Notes under the pieces: model-generated
Databases searched by the model: none
What the model was told of the DNA's origin: nothing
The model's input: the letters and a program-made list of their open reading frames with translations, nothing else
Shown here: positions 42,873 to 52,270 of the stretch, in pieces
Layout: every line of letters begins with the position of its first letter
Position numbering within the stretch: position 1 is the first letter of the stretch
NCBI GenBank assembly: GCA_014380365.1
Contig: JACMJZ010000013.1
Coordinates: 124,001-188,000 of the forward strand
Source of the DNA: Pyrinomonadaceae bacterium
GTDB lineage: Bacteria; Acidobacteriota; Blastocatellia; Pyrinomonadales; Pyrinomonadaceae
Direction of reading: 5' to 3'
DNA length: 64,000 nucleotides
Position numbers and translations under genes: made by a program

Positions 42873-44404
42873 GCAAGCTCGCCGGCCAGTTCTTCCGCTC
42901 TGGCTAGAAAATCAGGATTCGTCGGCTCGACCAGTCGTCGGTAGATGTCAGCGCCGTTGCCCAGCTCCCGTCGATTGCTCTTTGCCTCGGCGAGAATCTC
43001 CAGGAACCGTTCGCGCGGCGAGGGCATTCTCAACTGATCCATCAGTTCAATAACTCGGCAGGCATACTTCAAAACCTGGATCGGTTCGATGCCGGATATA
43101 TCGTTGAAGAACCAACCGCAGCTGGTAAACATCAAGATGGCGGCGCGTTGCATCTCGAGCAGCGTCACTGACCGAACCTTTTCGTCCGGCGAGAGACGAT
43201 CTTTTCCATGCCGACTAAGAAACTCGTCGCGCGCTTCGCCCCGATTGAGGAGGAGCTGAACGTAAGCATTGCGTGCGTCCCAAACATCGAGAAACAGAGC
43301 GCTGCCGGCACGTTCAAATTCGCGTGCTGCTTCGTCGCGCAGAAAATTCAAGGCCTCGCGAAGTGGCCCGCGCCACTTCTGGTTCCAGCCCGAGTCGCCT
43401 CCCGTGTGACAACCGCAATCGCGAATCCAGCGCGAGACGCCGTGCGCGCAGCTACACGCGGTGCCTTCCCCGTCCGCGCCTTTCTTGATTTCGACTTCAA
43501 ACTCCGGCGGATAGCGATCGAGGTATTCCCCGTAGTTTGTCAGCTGGAATCCGGCGCGCGGCGCTTCCACTTCCACTGCATGGGCCAGGCAGAGGTCGCC
43601 AAACTTGAAGTGGTGACCGTAAGTTTCGCCGTCGATGGCGATGTTGATTAGCGGTCCGGTTCGTCCTGGCCCTTCTGAAGCGTGTTTGAACATTTGAACC
43701 AGCGCTTCACTCGAGCCCAGCGCCTTTTCAAAAGCAATCGCTTGGGCCAACGGTCCGTCGTAAAAAAATATCGCGATGGAACGTTCAGAACCGTCTCGAT
43801 GAAAATAGCGGTACGCCCGCGACACGTCGATGCTGCCATCCGCGACTGAATGCCACGCCTCTCCACCGAGTGATCGACAGCGCTCGGCCTGGCTGGGGGC
43901 GAGAATCACGTAGCGAAGTCCTTGCTCAATCAGGACCGACAGCGTTGCGTCGTCGCAGCCAGTTTCCGGGAGCCATAACGATTCCGGCTCGCGGCCAAAC
44001 CGATAACGAAAATCCGCGACGCCCCAGAGAACCTGCGTCAGCCGATCGCGTTCATTGCAGAGTGGCAGAATCGCGTGACCATACGCCTGCGCGATTGCAT
44101 TGCCGTGGCCACCACGCTCGCGAACACTCTTCCGATCAGCTTCCCGGATCAGTTCATAGGTTTCTGGATGTTGGGCCTCCATCCAACTCAGCAAAGTAGG
44201 ACCAAAGTTGAAACTGATCTTCGCGTAGTTGTTAACCTGGGCGCTATGAACTCGCGCGTGTGCATTCGCCGCGTAACACTCGGCGGTGATGCGCTCGTTC
44301 CAATCGTGGAACGGCAACGCGCTCGGTTCAGCCTCGACCACACCGGTCCATGGATTCTCGCGCGGTGGCTGATAGAAGTGCCCGTGAATAATTAGTTGGT
44401 TCAT
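42869..44404 (-). CDS. Glycoside hydrolase family 57 protein (DUF3536 type)
   Basis: 511 residues. The GH57 opening IIHGHFYQPPRENPW, ERITAECYAANAHAR, WLPETGCDDATL (catalytic Glu region) and IAIDGETYGHH (Asp/His region) are present; the C-terminal part matches DUF3536. GH57 enzymes act on alpha-glucans (amylase, branching or transglycosylase). It has no signal peptide, so it acts on internal glycogen. It overlaps its neighbours by 4 nt on both sides (ROK kinase upstream, glgB downstream), so all three are translated together. Confidence 0.87.
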   Translation of the reverse strand: MNQLIIHGHFYQPPRENPWTGVVEAEPSALPFHDWNERITAECYAANAHARVHSAQVNNYAKISFNFGPTLLSWMEAQHPETYELIREADRKSVRERGGHGNAIAQAYGHAILPLCNERDRLTQVLWGVADFRYRFGREPESLWLPETGCDDATLSVLIEQGLRYVILAPSQAERCRSLGGEAWHSVADGSIDVSRAYRYFHRDGSERSIAIFFYDGPLAQAIAFEKALGSSEALVQMFKHASEGPGRTGPLINIAIDGETYGHHFKFGDLCLAHAVEVEAPRAGFQLTNYGEYLDRYPPEFEVEIKKGADGEGTACSCAHGVSRWIRDCGCHTGGDSGWNQKWRGPLREALNFLRDEAAREFERAGSALFLDVWDARNAYVQLLLNRGEARDEFLSRHGKDRLSPDEKVRSVTLLEMQRAAILMFTSCGWFFNDISGIEPIQVLKYACRVIELMDQLRMPSPRERFLEILAEAKSNRRELGNGADIYRRLVEPTNPDFLARAEELAGELA

Positions 44405-45438
44405 CTATTTTGCTGTGTGGCCCACCAGGCCAGATGCGCCGCACCAAGCAGTCCGGCATCGTCGCCGCATTCAGCATGCACTATATTCACTTGCGCCGCG
44501 GGCTCAGGGAAACTGCGGTTGCGCACTTCAGCGTGCATAGTTTCGGCAAACAACTCCCAAGCAGCAGCCGCGCCACCGCCGATGATGATTATCTCCGGGT
44601 TGATAATATTGATTAGGCTCGCCAAGCCAGCGCCTAGATAGATTCCCATCACTCTAAACACTTCGAGAGCGAGCCCATCTCCCGCAATCCCGGCGCGGTA
44701 GATTGTCTCCGCCGTTAAATCCGCTGCGGCTGCTAATGAAGACTGCGGATAAGCCGGAAGCCGTTCGCGCGTTAGCCGGACGATCGCAGTTGCCGAAGCA
44801 TACACTTCCAAACAACCATGACTGCCGCAGGGACACTTCACGCCGCCGAACGGATTCACCGATAGATGTCCAACTTCGGCCGCCGAGCCGTCGTGGCCCC
44901 GCCACAACTTCCCATCAAGAATAATTCCGCCGCCGACTCCCGTGCCCAGAGTGAGGCAAACAATGGTGCGCGAACCGCGTCCTGCACCCTGCCACATCTC
45001 GCCCACGGCAGCGGCGTTCGCATCATTCTCGATCGTGACCGGTAGGTGTAACTTCGCAGCCAGGAGCTCGCGCAGTGGTAGTCCGTTGAGACCGGAAATG
45101 TTTGGTGCGCGACCGACGGAACCGTCCTGAACGTTGCCCGGAACTACCACCGCCACCGCACGCACATCCGCCAAGTCAAGCGCAACCAAACGCCGGCACT
45201 CGCTAACTGCGCTGACAATCGCACGCACGAGGGCCGACGAATCTGCGTCGCGCGGGGTGGCAAGCTTGAAACGATGATGGATAGCGGCTGTCTCATCGAC
45301 CGCGGCGCCGCGCAGATGCGTCCCTCCGAGGTCAACAGCAATCACAACGGCGCGCTCAGTAACCGTTGTGATGACAGAAAAGCCTTTAGTTTCACTTCGG
45401 CTTTGATCGAACTCTGCAGACATGGGTCGATTATCCAT
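44401..45438 (-). CDS. ROK-family sugar kinase (glucokinase-like)
   Basis: 345 residues. VIAVDLGGTHLRGAAVD (ATP-binding), ENDANAAAVGE (catalytic Asp), LTLGTGVGGGIILDG, the zinc-binding CPCGSHGCLE and GGGAA near the end define a ROK kinase without the DNA-binding domain of ROK repressors. It probably phosphorylates glucose released from glycogen or imported. The first 28 residues are not conserved, so the start could be later. It is followed without gap by GH57 and glgB. Confidence 0.9.
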   Translation of the reverse strand: MDNRPMSAEFDQSRSETKGFSVITTVTERAVVIAVDLGGTHLRGAAVDETAAIHHRFKLATPRDADSSALVRAIVSAVSECRRLVALDLADVRAVAVVVPGNVQDGSVGRAPNISGLNGLPLRELLAAKLHLPVTIENDANAAAVGEMWQGAGRGSRTIVCLTLGTGVGGGIILDGKLWRGHDGSAAEVGHLSVNPFGGVKCPCGSHGCLEVYASATAIVRLTRERLPAYPQSSLAAAADLTAETIYRAGIAGDGLALEVFRVMGIYLGAGLASLINIINPEIIIIGGGAAAAWELFAETMHAEVRNRSFPEPAAQVNIVHAECGDDAGLLGAAHLAWWATQQNR

Positions 45439-45527
45439 GAATGGAAAAGCTCGGCAAGCGGCGGGTTCTTATCAGCAAGAGTTTTGTGACCGTTTCCTGC
45501 TCCCGGGGAAGTAGCCCGACCGTGAGC

Positions 45528-45629
45528 CCGGGGCAGTAGCCCGACCGTGAGGGAGGGCGTGTTCGGTCACTAGAGGCGAAGAGTCAAGCAGATGTCACGC
45601 CCTACCTGACGGTCGGGCCACTGCCCCGG
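45528..45629. repeat. Dispersed inverted repeat, 'GCCCGACCGT' family copy 2
   Basis: Arms 45528-45561 and 45596-45629 (CCGGGGCAGTAGCCCGACCG and complement) are nearly perfect over 34 nt. GCCCGACCGTGAGGGAGGGC is shared with 1851-1870 but for one base. A further partial unit stands just before at 45512-45527. It lies between xylH and the ROK gene. Confidence 0.8.
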
Positions 45630-45632
45630 ATT

Positions 45633-46886
45633 CTAAGCGCGCTTCCTTCCCGCCATATCCAAACCAACTGCCGCCACCAAAATCGCGCCCTTGATAATCA
45701 TTTGCGAGTAAGGCTCAACCCTCATCAAAGACATGCCATTGTCCAGACTAGACATAATCAGCGCCCCCAGAATCGCGCCGAAGACAGTGCCACGGCCGCC
45801 CATCAAACTTGTACCGCCAATGACGCAAGCTGCAATGGCGTCGAGCTCGAGTAGTTGTCCGGCATCAGGCGACGCGCTCCCGACCCGCGCGGTATAGATG
45901 ATCGATGCCAGGCCGGCTAGTCCCCCCATGATGCAGAAGACGGCGAGAATATGCTTGCGTATGTTTATTCCCGAAAGGCGCGCGGCGTCGGGATTGCCGC
46001 CGATAGCATAAAGGTAGCGGCCAAACGTCGTGTTCTGGGTCAGGAATGCGCCTGCAAGCGCAATGGCAAGGAAGATGATGACAGGGACTGGAATTCCGGC
46101 CTTCACCCCTGGCGCGAGTTCGTAAGAATTCATCATGAAGATGAACCCCACGACGACCGCGATCGGCGCTAACACACGGGCGAGCGTCACGCCGAGGGAG
46201 ACAGCGCCAAGTCCATGACGTCGGCGCGCACGGTTGCGCGAGAGTGTCATGAAGATGATCAGCGCGATGGCGATCGCTGCGATAGTCCAACCAACTGTCG
46301 GCCCCACATAGTCCTGGCCAATCGATTTGAAAGCCGGGATCCGTATGGGAATTGTTTCGCCTCGGCTCAAGCCGAGAATCACGCCGCGCCATGCAAGCAA
46401 ACCTCCAAGCGTGACAATAAACGCAGGGATGTTTAGATAGGCGGCGAGCCCTCCCTGAAAGGCACCGATCGCCAGCGCGACGCCGATACCAGCGGACAAC
46501 GATGGCCCGAGCCCCCAGCCCATCCATCCCTGCGCGATAGCGGCAATGCCTCCGGCGAGTCCCACAATCGAACCGATTGAGAGGTCGATCTGGCCCGTGA
46601 TGATCACCATCAGCATTCCCACCGCCAGCACGCCGGTGACTGCGGTTTGGCGCATGAGGTTGGAAAAGTTTCGCGGGTCGAGGAAGATTTGATTGTCTGT
46701 CGAGTAATGAAAATAGACCCAGATGGCCACGAGCGCGAAGACCATCGTGTAGGCCCGCAGCAGTTCGGTAGGGATTTTGAATCTGCCGATCCGGGTCCGC
46801 GGCATTAGTTCAGCAGGTTCTGAAATCACAAGATCTGAAGTTGCAGGTGGACGATCGGCTTTTGGCGAATTTGCGGAGTCGTTCAT
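45633..46886 (-). CDS. xylH: Sugar ABC transporter permease (XylH-like)
   Basis: 417 residues with about 10 membrane helices. VLAVGMLMVIITGQIDLSIG and NIPAFIVTLGGLLAWRGVI are typical of the ribose/xylose (carbohydrate uptake 2) permeases; GGTSLMGGRGTVFGAILGAL near the C-terminus is the strongly conserved late loop. It forms the membrane channel, probably as a homodimer, for the ATPase and binding protein coded upstream. The N-terminal 40 residues are polar and cytoplasmic. Confidence 0.9.
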   Translation of the reverse strand: MNDSANSPKADRPPATSDLVISEPAELMPRTRIGRFKIPTELLRAYTMVFALVAIWVYFHYSTDNQIFLDPRNFSNLMRQTAVTGVLAVGMLMVIITGQIDLSIGSIVGLAGGIAAIAQGWMGWGLGPSLSAGIGVALAIGAFQGGLAAYLNIPAFIVTLGGLLAWRGVILGLSRGETIPIRIPAFKSIGQDYVGPTVGWTIAAIAIALIIFMTLSRNRARRRHGLGAVSLGVTLARVLAPIAVVVGFIFMMNSYELAPGVKAGIPVPVIIFLAIALAGAFLTQNTTFGRYLYAIGGNPDAARLSGINIRKHILAVFCIMGGLAGLASIIYTARVGSASPDAGQLLELDAIAACVIGGTSLMGGRGTVFGAILGALIMSSLDNGMSLMRVEPYSQMIIKGAILVAAVGLDMAGRKRA

Positions 46887-46934
46887 TCAAACCTCACGAG
46901 CCAGAACAATCATGCCGACGCTAAAAGCATCGCT

Positions 46935-47082
46935 GCGCTGGGAGCGCAGGCATCTTTACGCTGGGAGCGCAGGCATCCTGCCTGCAACCCGCGACGCCAT
47001 CACTCAACAACGGGTGACTCGTCGGCTCCCGACAACTATGGAAACGCGAGTTGAGGCAGACAGGATGTCTGCGCTCCCAGCG
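46935..47082. repeat. Dispersed repeat 'CTGGGAGCGCAGGCATC', cluster 1
   Basis: Two direct copies of CGCTGGGAGCGCAGGCATC (46936 and 46959) face an inverted copy ending CTGCGCTCCCAGCG (47063-47082). It fills the gap between xylG and xylH. Other copies: 57873-58000 and 59051-59120. Confidence 0.8.
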
Positions 47083-48648
47083 TTAAGCAGCCTGTTGCAC
47101 TTGTCCGGTTGCGCACGCCATCACGGCTTCGGGTGTCGCTGTTGCGCGCGTAAACTCGCCGGTCGCACGGCCCTCGTGCAGCACCAGAACTCGATCCGAG
47201 AGCCCCAGCACTTCGGGCAGCTCTGACGAGACCAGCACAATCGCCAACCCTGCACGCGCCAGTTTATTGATCTGCGCATAGATTTCCTGTTTCGCGCCCA
47301 CGTCAATCCCGCGAGTCGGTTCATCCAGAAACAGCACGCTTGGGTTAGTCAACAACCATTTCGCGAGCACTACCTTCTGTTGGTTTCCGCCAGACAATGT
47401 TCCAGTTATCGTCAGAATGGATCGCGCCTTGACGCGCAACTCCTTCATCGCACCCTCGCTCGCGGCGGCCTCCGCGTCCACATTCGTCACAAAGCGCCCC
47501 GAGATACGACGCAACCCGGCCAGCGTCATGTTATTGAGCACCGTCTGGTCAAGCAGGAGTCCAAAGCGTTTGCGATCTTCGGTAACAAAACCGATGCCCT
47601 GTTTGATAGCACCGGCTGGACTCCTAACGTCCAAACTCCTGCCGTTGATTTTGATCTTGCCGGTAACGGCTCCGTCGTGTGCTCCGAAAATCGCCATCAA
47701 TAGATCACTGCGGCCGGCGCCCATCAACCCGGCAATTCCCAACACCTCGCCACGCCGCACGGAGAAACTGACGTTGTCCACAAGAACCTTTCTTGTGACT
47801 ACCGGATCCTTTACGGACACGTTCTGCACCTCGAGGACAACTTCGCTTTCAGCATGATCCGCAGCTGTCGCGGCTCCGGGGAAGATGTTACCCACTTCGC
47901 GTCCAACCATCCGCGCGATCACACTGGTCTCGTTCCACTCCGCGGTCGGATTAACGCCCACCGTTTTGCCGTCGCGCAGGACAGTAATGCGGTCGCTGAT
48001 CTGAAACACTTCGTTCAGCTTGTGAGAAATGTAGATCATGCCGGCGCCGCGTGCTCTGAGTTTGTTAAGGATGTGAAAGAGCGACTCAACTTCAGTCTGG
48101 GTGAGTGCGGCGGTGGGCTCGTCAAGCACCAGAATTCGTGCTTCGTGAGAAAGCGCTTTGGCAATTTCAACTAACTGCTGTTGGCCGATACCCAGGTTTC
48201 GAACTGGTGTGCGCGGATCGATTGAAAGATGAAGATCGTCGAGCAGACGGTGCGCGCGACGGTAAAGTTCTTCCCAGCGAATGACGCCCCACGTGCGAGG
48301 CTCGCGCCCCAGGAAAATGTTCTCGCCCACCGTCATCTCTTTGACGAGTGACAGTTCCTGGTAAATCACTGCGATTCCCAACTTCTCAGCTTCGCGAATG
48401 CCGGCAAAGCGCTTCTCGTTTCCGTCAATCAGAATCTCGCCGCCGTATTCCGGGAAGGGATACACGCCGGCAAGAACCTTTATCAGGGTAGATTTCCCGG
48501 CGCCGTTCTCGCCAACCAGAGCGTGGATCTCGCCCGGATGAAGATCGAAACTAACTCCACCCAGAGCACGAACTCCGGGAAAATCCTTGGTGATGTCGCG
48601 CATCTCCAAGAGTCTCGAGTTTCGAGTTTCGGGTTTCGAGTTTGTCAT
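47083..48648 (-). CDS. xylG: Sugar ABC transporter ATPase, two nucleotide-binding domains (XylG-like)
   Basis: 521 residues with two ABC domains. First: GENGAGKSTLIKVLAGV (Walker A), LGIGQQQLVEIAKAL (signature), ILVLDEPTAALT (Walker B). Second: GLMGAGRSDLLMAIFG (degenerate Walker A), LSGGNQQKVVLAKWL, VLFLDEPTRGID. It powers uptake by XylH. Homology to E. coli XylG begins at LLEMRDITK; the first 12 residues (TNSKPETRNSRL) are coded by the left arm of an inverted repeat. A start at ATG 48603 would skip them but also lose LLE. Confidence 0.92.
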   Translation of the reverse strand: MTNSKPETRNSRLLEMRDITKDFPGVRALGGVSFDLHPGEIHALVGENGAGKSTLIKVLAGVYPFPEYGGEILIDGNEKRFAGIREAEKLGIAVIYQELSLVKEMTVGENIFLGREPRTWGVIRWEELYRRAHRLLDDLHLSIDPRTPVRNLGIGQQQLVEIAKALSHEARILVLDEPTAALTQTEVESLFHILNKLRARGAGMIYISHKLNEVFQISDRITVLRDGKTVGVNPTAEWNETSVIARMVGREVGNIFPGAATAADHAESEVVLEVQNVSVKDPVVTRKVLVDNVSFSVRRGEVLGIAGLMGAGRSDLLMAIFGAHDGAVTGKIKINGRSLDVRSPAGAIKQGIGFVTEDRKRFGLLLDQTVLNNMTLAGLRRISGRFVTNVDAEAAASEGAMKELRVKARSILTITGTLSGGNQQKVVLAKWLLTNPSVLFLDEPTRGIDVGAKQEIYAQINKLARAGLAIVLVSSELPEVLGLSDRVLVLHEGRATGEFTRATATPEAVMACATGQVQQAA

Positions 48649-48748
48649 GCAACAGTCGCTTAGATGATGCTGGGCTTTGCCCTGCGGTTAGAGATGGTTC
48701 GTCGCTTCATCGAAAACTCGAAACTTGAAACCCGAAACTCGAAACTAC
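48617..48748. repeat. Inverted repeat of 'GAAACTCGAAACCC' type overlapping xylG
   Basis: GAGTTTCGAGTTTCGGGTTT (from 48617) pairs with AAACCCGAAACTCGAAACTA (to 48747). The left arm contains the xylG start codon and first codons, and the right arm touches the xylF stop at 48748. Confidence 0.8.
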
Positions 48749-49845
48749 TATTCCTTCGGGCACTTCTCCGGTGGCAAGCCGGCGCAAATCTCTTCAAGCT
48801 TGCGGTAGCCGTCTTTAACCACCGTACTCAAGAGAGTGTTCCGGTCGACCGCCACGGGCTCCAGCAGTATCGCCGGAACTTTCTTAAATCCATTGTCGAT
48901 GGTTTCCGTCGTTTCCACCTTCTCACCACGCGCCAATTTTACCGCCGCGTCCATGGCGCCATAAGCCAGCGGCTGAAGCGATTTGTAAACCGTCATGGTC
49001 TGTTTGCCTTCCACGATTAGTCTGAGCGAAGCGAGGTCAGCGTCCTGTCCCGATACCAGAACTTTTCCGGTAAGTCCCTGAGCGTCCAACGCCTGTACCG
49101 CCCCGCGCGCCGTCCCATCGTTCGAGCACACCACCGCATCCACCTGATTGTTCGACTGCGTCAGAGCATTCTCGACAATGTTCAGCGCCGCACTTGCCTG
49201 CCATTCCTTTGCGTACTGATCGGCGACTATTTTAACGTCGCCGCGCTCAACCGCTGGTTTGAGAATATTCATCTGACCTTCATGTAACAGGATCGCGTTG
49301 TTGTCAGTCGGTGAGCCGCCCACAATCACAAAGTTCGCCGGCTTCTTGTTGACGTGATCGAGCAGATACTTCGCTTGCATCTCGCCCATCTTCACGACCT
49401 GGTGGGAGATGTAGAGATCGACATCCGCGTTCTTGATAAGGCGATCGTAAGCAATAACGGGAACGCCCTGCCGATGTGCTGACTCGACGATCGACGCGGC
49501 GATTTCGCTGTTGTGCGGGGCCACCACCAGGACATCAACGCCCTGAGTCAACATATTCTCCGCCTGCTTTATTTGTTCGCTGTCGCTTCCGTTCGCAACC
49601 TGGACGTTCAGTTGCACGCCAATTTCCTTCGCGCGTTTTTCAAACAAGTCCTTATCGCGCTGCCAACGCTCTTCTTTCAGGGTGTCCATCGAAAAACCTA
49701 TCTTGATCGGATCGTTCGGACCTTTTTTGGTCCTTGGTCCGCCGTTGGCTGCGCTGTTATTGGCTGGTTGAGTTCCGGAAACGCAGGCACTGGCAAGAGC
49801 CAGCAGGAGTATTAGACAGAGAGTCAGCGCTTTCGTGTATCGCAT
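48748..49845 (-). CDS. xylF: Sugar-binding lipoprotein of an ABC transporter (XylF-like)
   Basis: 365 residues. Signal peptide with a lipobox-like SAC at C21 suggests a lipoprotein. The periplasmic-binding fold matches E. coli D-xylose-binding protein closely: IGFSMDTLKEERWQRDKDLF, GVDVLVVAPHN, YDRLIKNADVDLYIS, VGGSPTDNNA, VVCSNDGTARGAVQAL and SGQDADLASLR. It delivers xylose or a related sugar to XylGH. Gene order xylF-xylG-xylH is kept, and the following kinase and glycogen genes suggest that imported sugar may be stored. Confidence 0.92.
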   Translation of the reverse strand: MRYTKALTLCLILLLALASACVSGTQPANNSAANGGPRTKKGPNDPIKIGFSMDTLKEERWQRDKDLFEKRAKEIGVQLNVQVANGSDSEQIKQAENMLTQGVDVLVVAPHNSEIAASIVESAHRQGVPVIAYDRLIKNADVDLYISHQVVKMGEMQAKYLLDHVNKKPANFVIVGGSPTDNNAILLHEGQMNILKPAVERGDVKIVADQYAKEWQASAALNIVENALTQSNNQVDAVVCSNDGTARGAVQALDAQGLTGKVLVSGQDADLASLRLIVEGKQTMTVYKSLQPLAYGAMDAAVKLARGEKVETTETIDNGFKKVPAILLEPVAVDRNTLLSTVVKDGYRKLEEICAGLPPEKCPKE

Positions 49846-49959
49846 TCAGGTGTGCCCCTTTTGGTTTTCGTTTTTTTTATTGGCGGGCGCGAAGCTTATC
49901 AGAGGCCCGCGCTCCAACGCTATTCATTTGTGAACTATGATCAGTCTCGGTTTCATTCA

Positions 49960-50096
49960 CACCGCACTTCAGTGCGGTGACCAGTACCGGTTTGATTCTG
50001 GGAACCGTTTCAACGGTTTCACACTGTAAACCGTTGAAACGGTTTTGGAATCAATTGAACAGCCCGCTCCACCTGGCTGAAGCCAGCTGTTAATGA
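49960..50096. repeat. Dispersed inverted repeat related to 7337-7458
   Basis: Contains ACCGCACTTCAGTGCGGT, AACCGTTTCAACGGTT and AACCGTTGAAACGGTT palindromes, and ends with GGCTGAAGCC. The TTCATTCACAC start and AACCG-CGGTT core are shared with 7337-7458. It fills the 286-nt gap between malQ and xylF; a T-rich stretch (TTTTCGTTTTTTTT, 49866-49879) next to xylF may belong to its promoter. Confidence 0.75.
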
Positions 50097-50131
50097 TATG
50101 CGTCGATTTCAAACCAACCGAGCGCCGATCG

Positions 50132-51709
50132 TCACTCGTTGTCTTCGCCCCAGACGTCAGGAAACCCTCGTCCGTGCAACCAAGACGCGTCTCTCAGTCG
50201 CCGGGCCAACTGTTCAGTCAGATCATGTTTTCGGTAACGCCACGACCAGTTGCCTTCGGCGCTATTTGGCAAATTCATACGCGCTCCGGTCCCCAACCCC
50301 AGCACGTCTTGCAACGGAACGATTGCCGAGTTTGCCGCCGAGGCAAGCACGGCGCTAATAAAGTCCCAATGAATTTCCTTGCCATCGGATTTGAGATACT
50401 CCAAACAGAATTCTTTTTCGGGCGTCACATCCTCGGCATTTCGTTGTTCCTCAACCTTGATCTCGTCTGATTCCTTTGCTTCTCCCGCGGAATCGAACCA
50501 ACCCACAGCCGTGTCATTGTCGTGAGTGCCTGTGTAGGCGACAGTGTTTTCCGGATAGTTGTGGGGTAGGTGAATGTTCTCAAGATCGCCGCTGAAGCCA
50601 AACTGCAGCACGCGCATGCCGGGAAAACCAAACGCGTCGCGTAAAGCGTCGACCTCCGGCGTGATGACGCCTAAATCCTCGGCGATGAGCGGGAGTTCTC
50701 CGAGTGTACGCTCAAACTCGCGAAACAGTTTTTCACCCGGCCCCGCTACCCACGCACCGCGCTCGGCCGTTTCCCGGCCAGCCGGGATTTCCCATGCGGC
50801 TACGAACCCTCGAAAGTGATCCATACGCACCGCATCAAAAAGCTCGAGCGTCGACGCCATTCGCTTCAGCCACCATGAGTATCTCTGCGCCTCCATTCTC
50901 TCCCAGTTGTAAACCGGGTTGCCCCAGAGCTGGCCTGTCTCGCTGAAGTAATCCGGTGGCACACCGGCAACGACCGTGGGGCGCAGCTCGCTGTCAAGCT
51001 TAAACTCATCCGGGTTTGCCCAAACATCGGCGGAGTCGTGTGCGACAAAGATCGGGAGGTCGCCGATTATTTTGATTCCACGTTCATTGCAGTATTTCTT
51101 TAGTGCGAACCACTGCCGGAAGAAAATAAACTGGTAGAACTGCTGCGCTTCGATCTTCTCTCTTAGGCGAACGCCTTCGCTGGCAATCGCGGCGGCGTCG
51201 CGGCGCGCGAGTTCAGGCTCCCAGTCGGCCCAACCTGCCTCGCCGCGACTTTCCTTTAGTGCGCGGAACAAGGCGTAGTCGTTGAGCCAGGAGGCGTTGC
51301 GCTCGCAAAACGCTGCAAATTCATTCTGAAGTACAGCGTCATCTATCCGTTTGAAATTCCTATATGCTTTTCGCATCAGGTGGTCTTTGAATTTCTGCAC
51401 TGCCTCAAAGTCGATGCGGTCTTCCGAGAAAACAGGCGCACCATCGAGGTCAATTTGTTGCAGCAACTTCTCATCAACTAACTCTTCCGGGCTGATTAGC
51501 AGCGTGTTGCCGGCGAAGGCGGAGTAGGAAGAATACGGAGAATTACCGTATCCGGTCGGGCCAACCGGCAATAGCTGCCAGACGCTCTGTCCACTGGAAA
51601 TCAGGAAGTCGACGAAGGAATAGGCCTCCGGGCCGAGGTCTCCAATGCCGAAAGGTCCGGGCAAGGATGTTGGATGTAATAGAATGCCGCTCGCTCTCGA
51701 AGTAATCAT
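50132..51709 (-). CDS. malQ: 4-alpha-glucanotransferase (amylomaltase, GH77)
   Basis: 525 residues. ASGILLHPTSLPGPFGIGDLG, QLLPVGPTGYGNSPY, VRMDHFRGF (nucleophile Asp), LIAEDLGVITPEV (Glu) and YTGTHDNDTAVGW define GH77. It moves glucan chains between maltodextrins in the cytoplasm, working with glgB and the GH57 enzyme. It is the first gene of the minus-strand sugar region, 286 nt before xylF, with a repeat between, so it is likely a separate unit. Confidence 0.93.
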   Translation of the reverse strand: MITSRASGILLHPTSLPGPFGIGDLGPEAYSFVDFLISSGQSVWQLLPVGPTGYGNSPYSSYSAFAGNTLLISPEELVDEKLLQQIDLDGAPVFSEDRIDFEAVQKFKDHLMRKAYRNFKRIDDAVLQNEFAAFCERNASWLNDYALFRALKESRGEAGWADWEPELARRDAAAIASEGVRLREKIEAQQFYQFIFFRQWFALKKYCNERGIKIIGDLPIFVAHDSADVWANPDEFKLDSELRPTVVAGVPPDYFSETGQLWGNPVYNWERMEAQRYSWWLKRMASTLELFDAVRMDHFRGFVAAWEIPAGRETAERGAWVAGPGEKLFREFERTLGELPLIAEDLGVITPEVDALRDAFGFPGMRVLQFGFSGDLENIHLPHNYPENTVAYTGTHDNDTAVGWFDSAGEAKESDEIKVEEQRNAEDVTPEKEFCLEYLKSDGKEIHWDFISAVLASAANSAIVPLQDVLGLGTGARMNLPNSAEGNWSWRYRKHDLTEQLARRLRDASWLHGRGFPDVWGEDNE

Positions 51710-51755
51710 TCGGCTTCGCTCGAAGGCTCTGTCGTTTGTGCGCAGGTACGGATGC

Positions 51756-51857
51756 AGTTTGCCTTTGCGACTCTTTGCGTATACTTTGCGCGCTTCGCGG
51801 TTTCGCTGTTTGTTTTACCGCAAAGGTCGCCAAGGACGCGCAAAGGAGCGCAAAGAA
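51756..51857. repeat. Inverted repeat of 'CTTTGCG' units
   Basis: CTTTGCGACTCTTTGCGTAT and CGCTTCGCGGTTTCG on the left face ACCGCAAAGGTCGCCAAGGA and GCGCAAAGGAGCGCAAAG on the right. The segment CTTTGCGACTCTTTGCGT is also in the copy at 26616-26706. Confidence 0.7.
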
Positions 51858-51985
51858 AACATTCCAATCCAGCAAACTGCAGCAGCTCACCGTCGACCCA
51901 TTGGATGTAATTTATTCTAGCAGAGCGTATCATCTGTCGCTTAAATCGCAGTTCTCAACTTAAGACTGAAAACAGAAATGACTAT

Positions 51986-52237
51986 ATGAATATCATCTCA
52001 AAGATTTTGATAGCTATTGGACTCTTCATCACCGTCGCCGGTAATTTCGCCACGTACTATGGAATTCGCACGGCCGTGAATGGCATGATCGATTCCGCAG
52101 CAAGCGGCATCGGCACTATAGCCTGGGGAATGGACTCTGCTTATTTCTATAGCGTTGTCAGTCTCGTTGGTTGCTTCATTCTGATCGTCGGTCTGGCACT
52201 AGCCGCACTAAGCAAGAAGCAACCAAGCAGCATTTGA
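51986..52237 (+). CDS. Small membrane protein with two predicted helices
   Basis: 83 residues. Hydrophobic segments at about 5-27 (SKILIAIGLFITVAGNFATY) and 55-76 (YSVVSLVGCFILIVGLALAA) flank a short Gly/Ala/Ser-rich loop; the end KKQPSS is basic. No family recognised. It is 33 nt before the ion-channel gene and may be cotranscribed with it. Confidence 0.6.
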   Translation: MNIISKILIAIGLFITVAGNFATYYGIRTAVNGMIDSAASGIGTIAWGMDSAYFYSVVSLVGCFILIVGLALAALSKKQPSSI

Positions 52238-52270
52238 AATTAAGCTCGGCTCCCTGGATTGCAATCTTAG

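Noticed and set aside
45865-46527. 220-codon minus-strand frame inside xylH
   Set aside because: Out of frame with the permease; Arg/Cys/His-rich with no membrane pattern.
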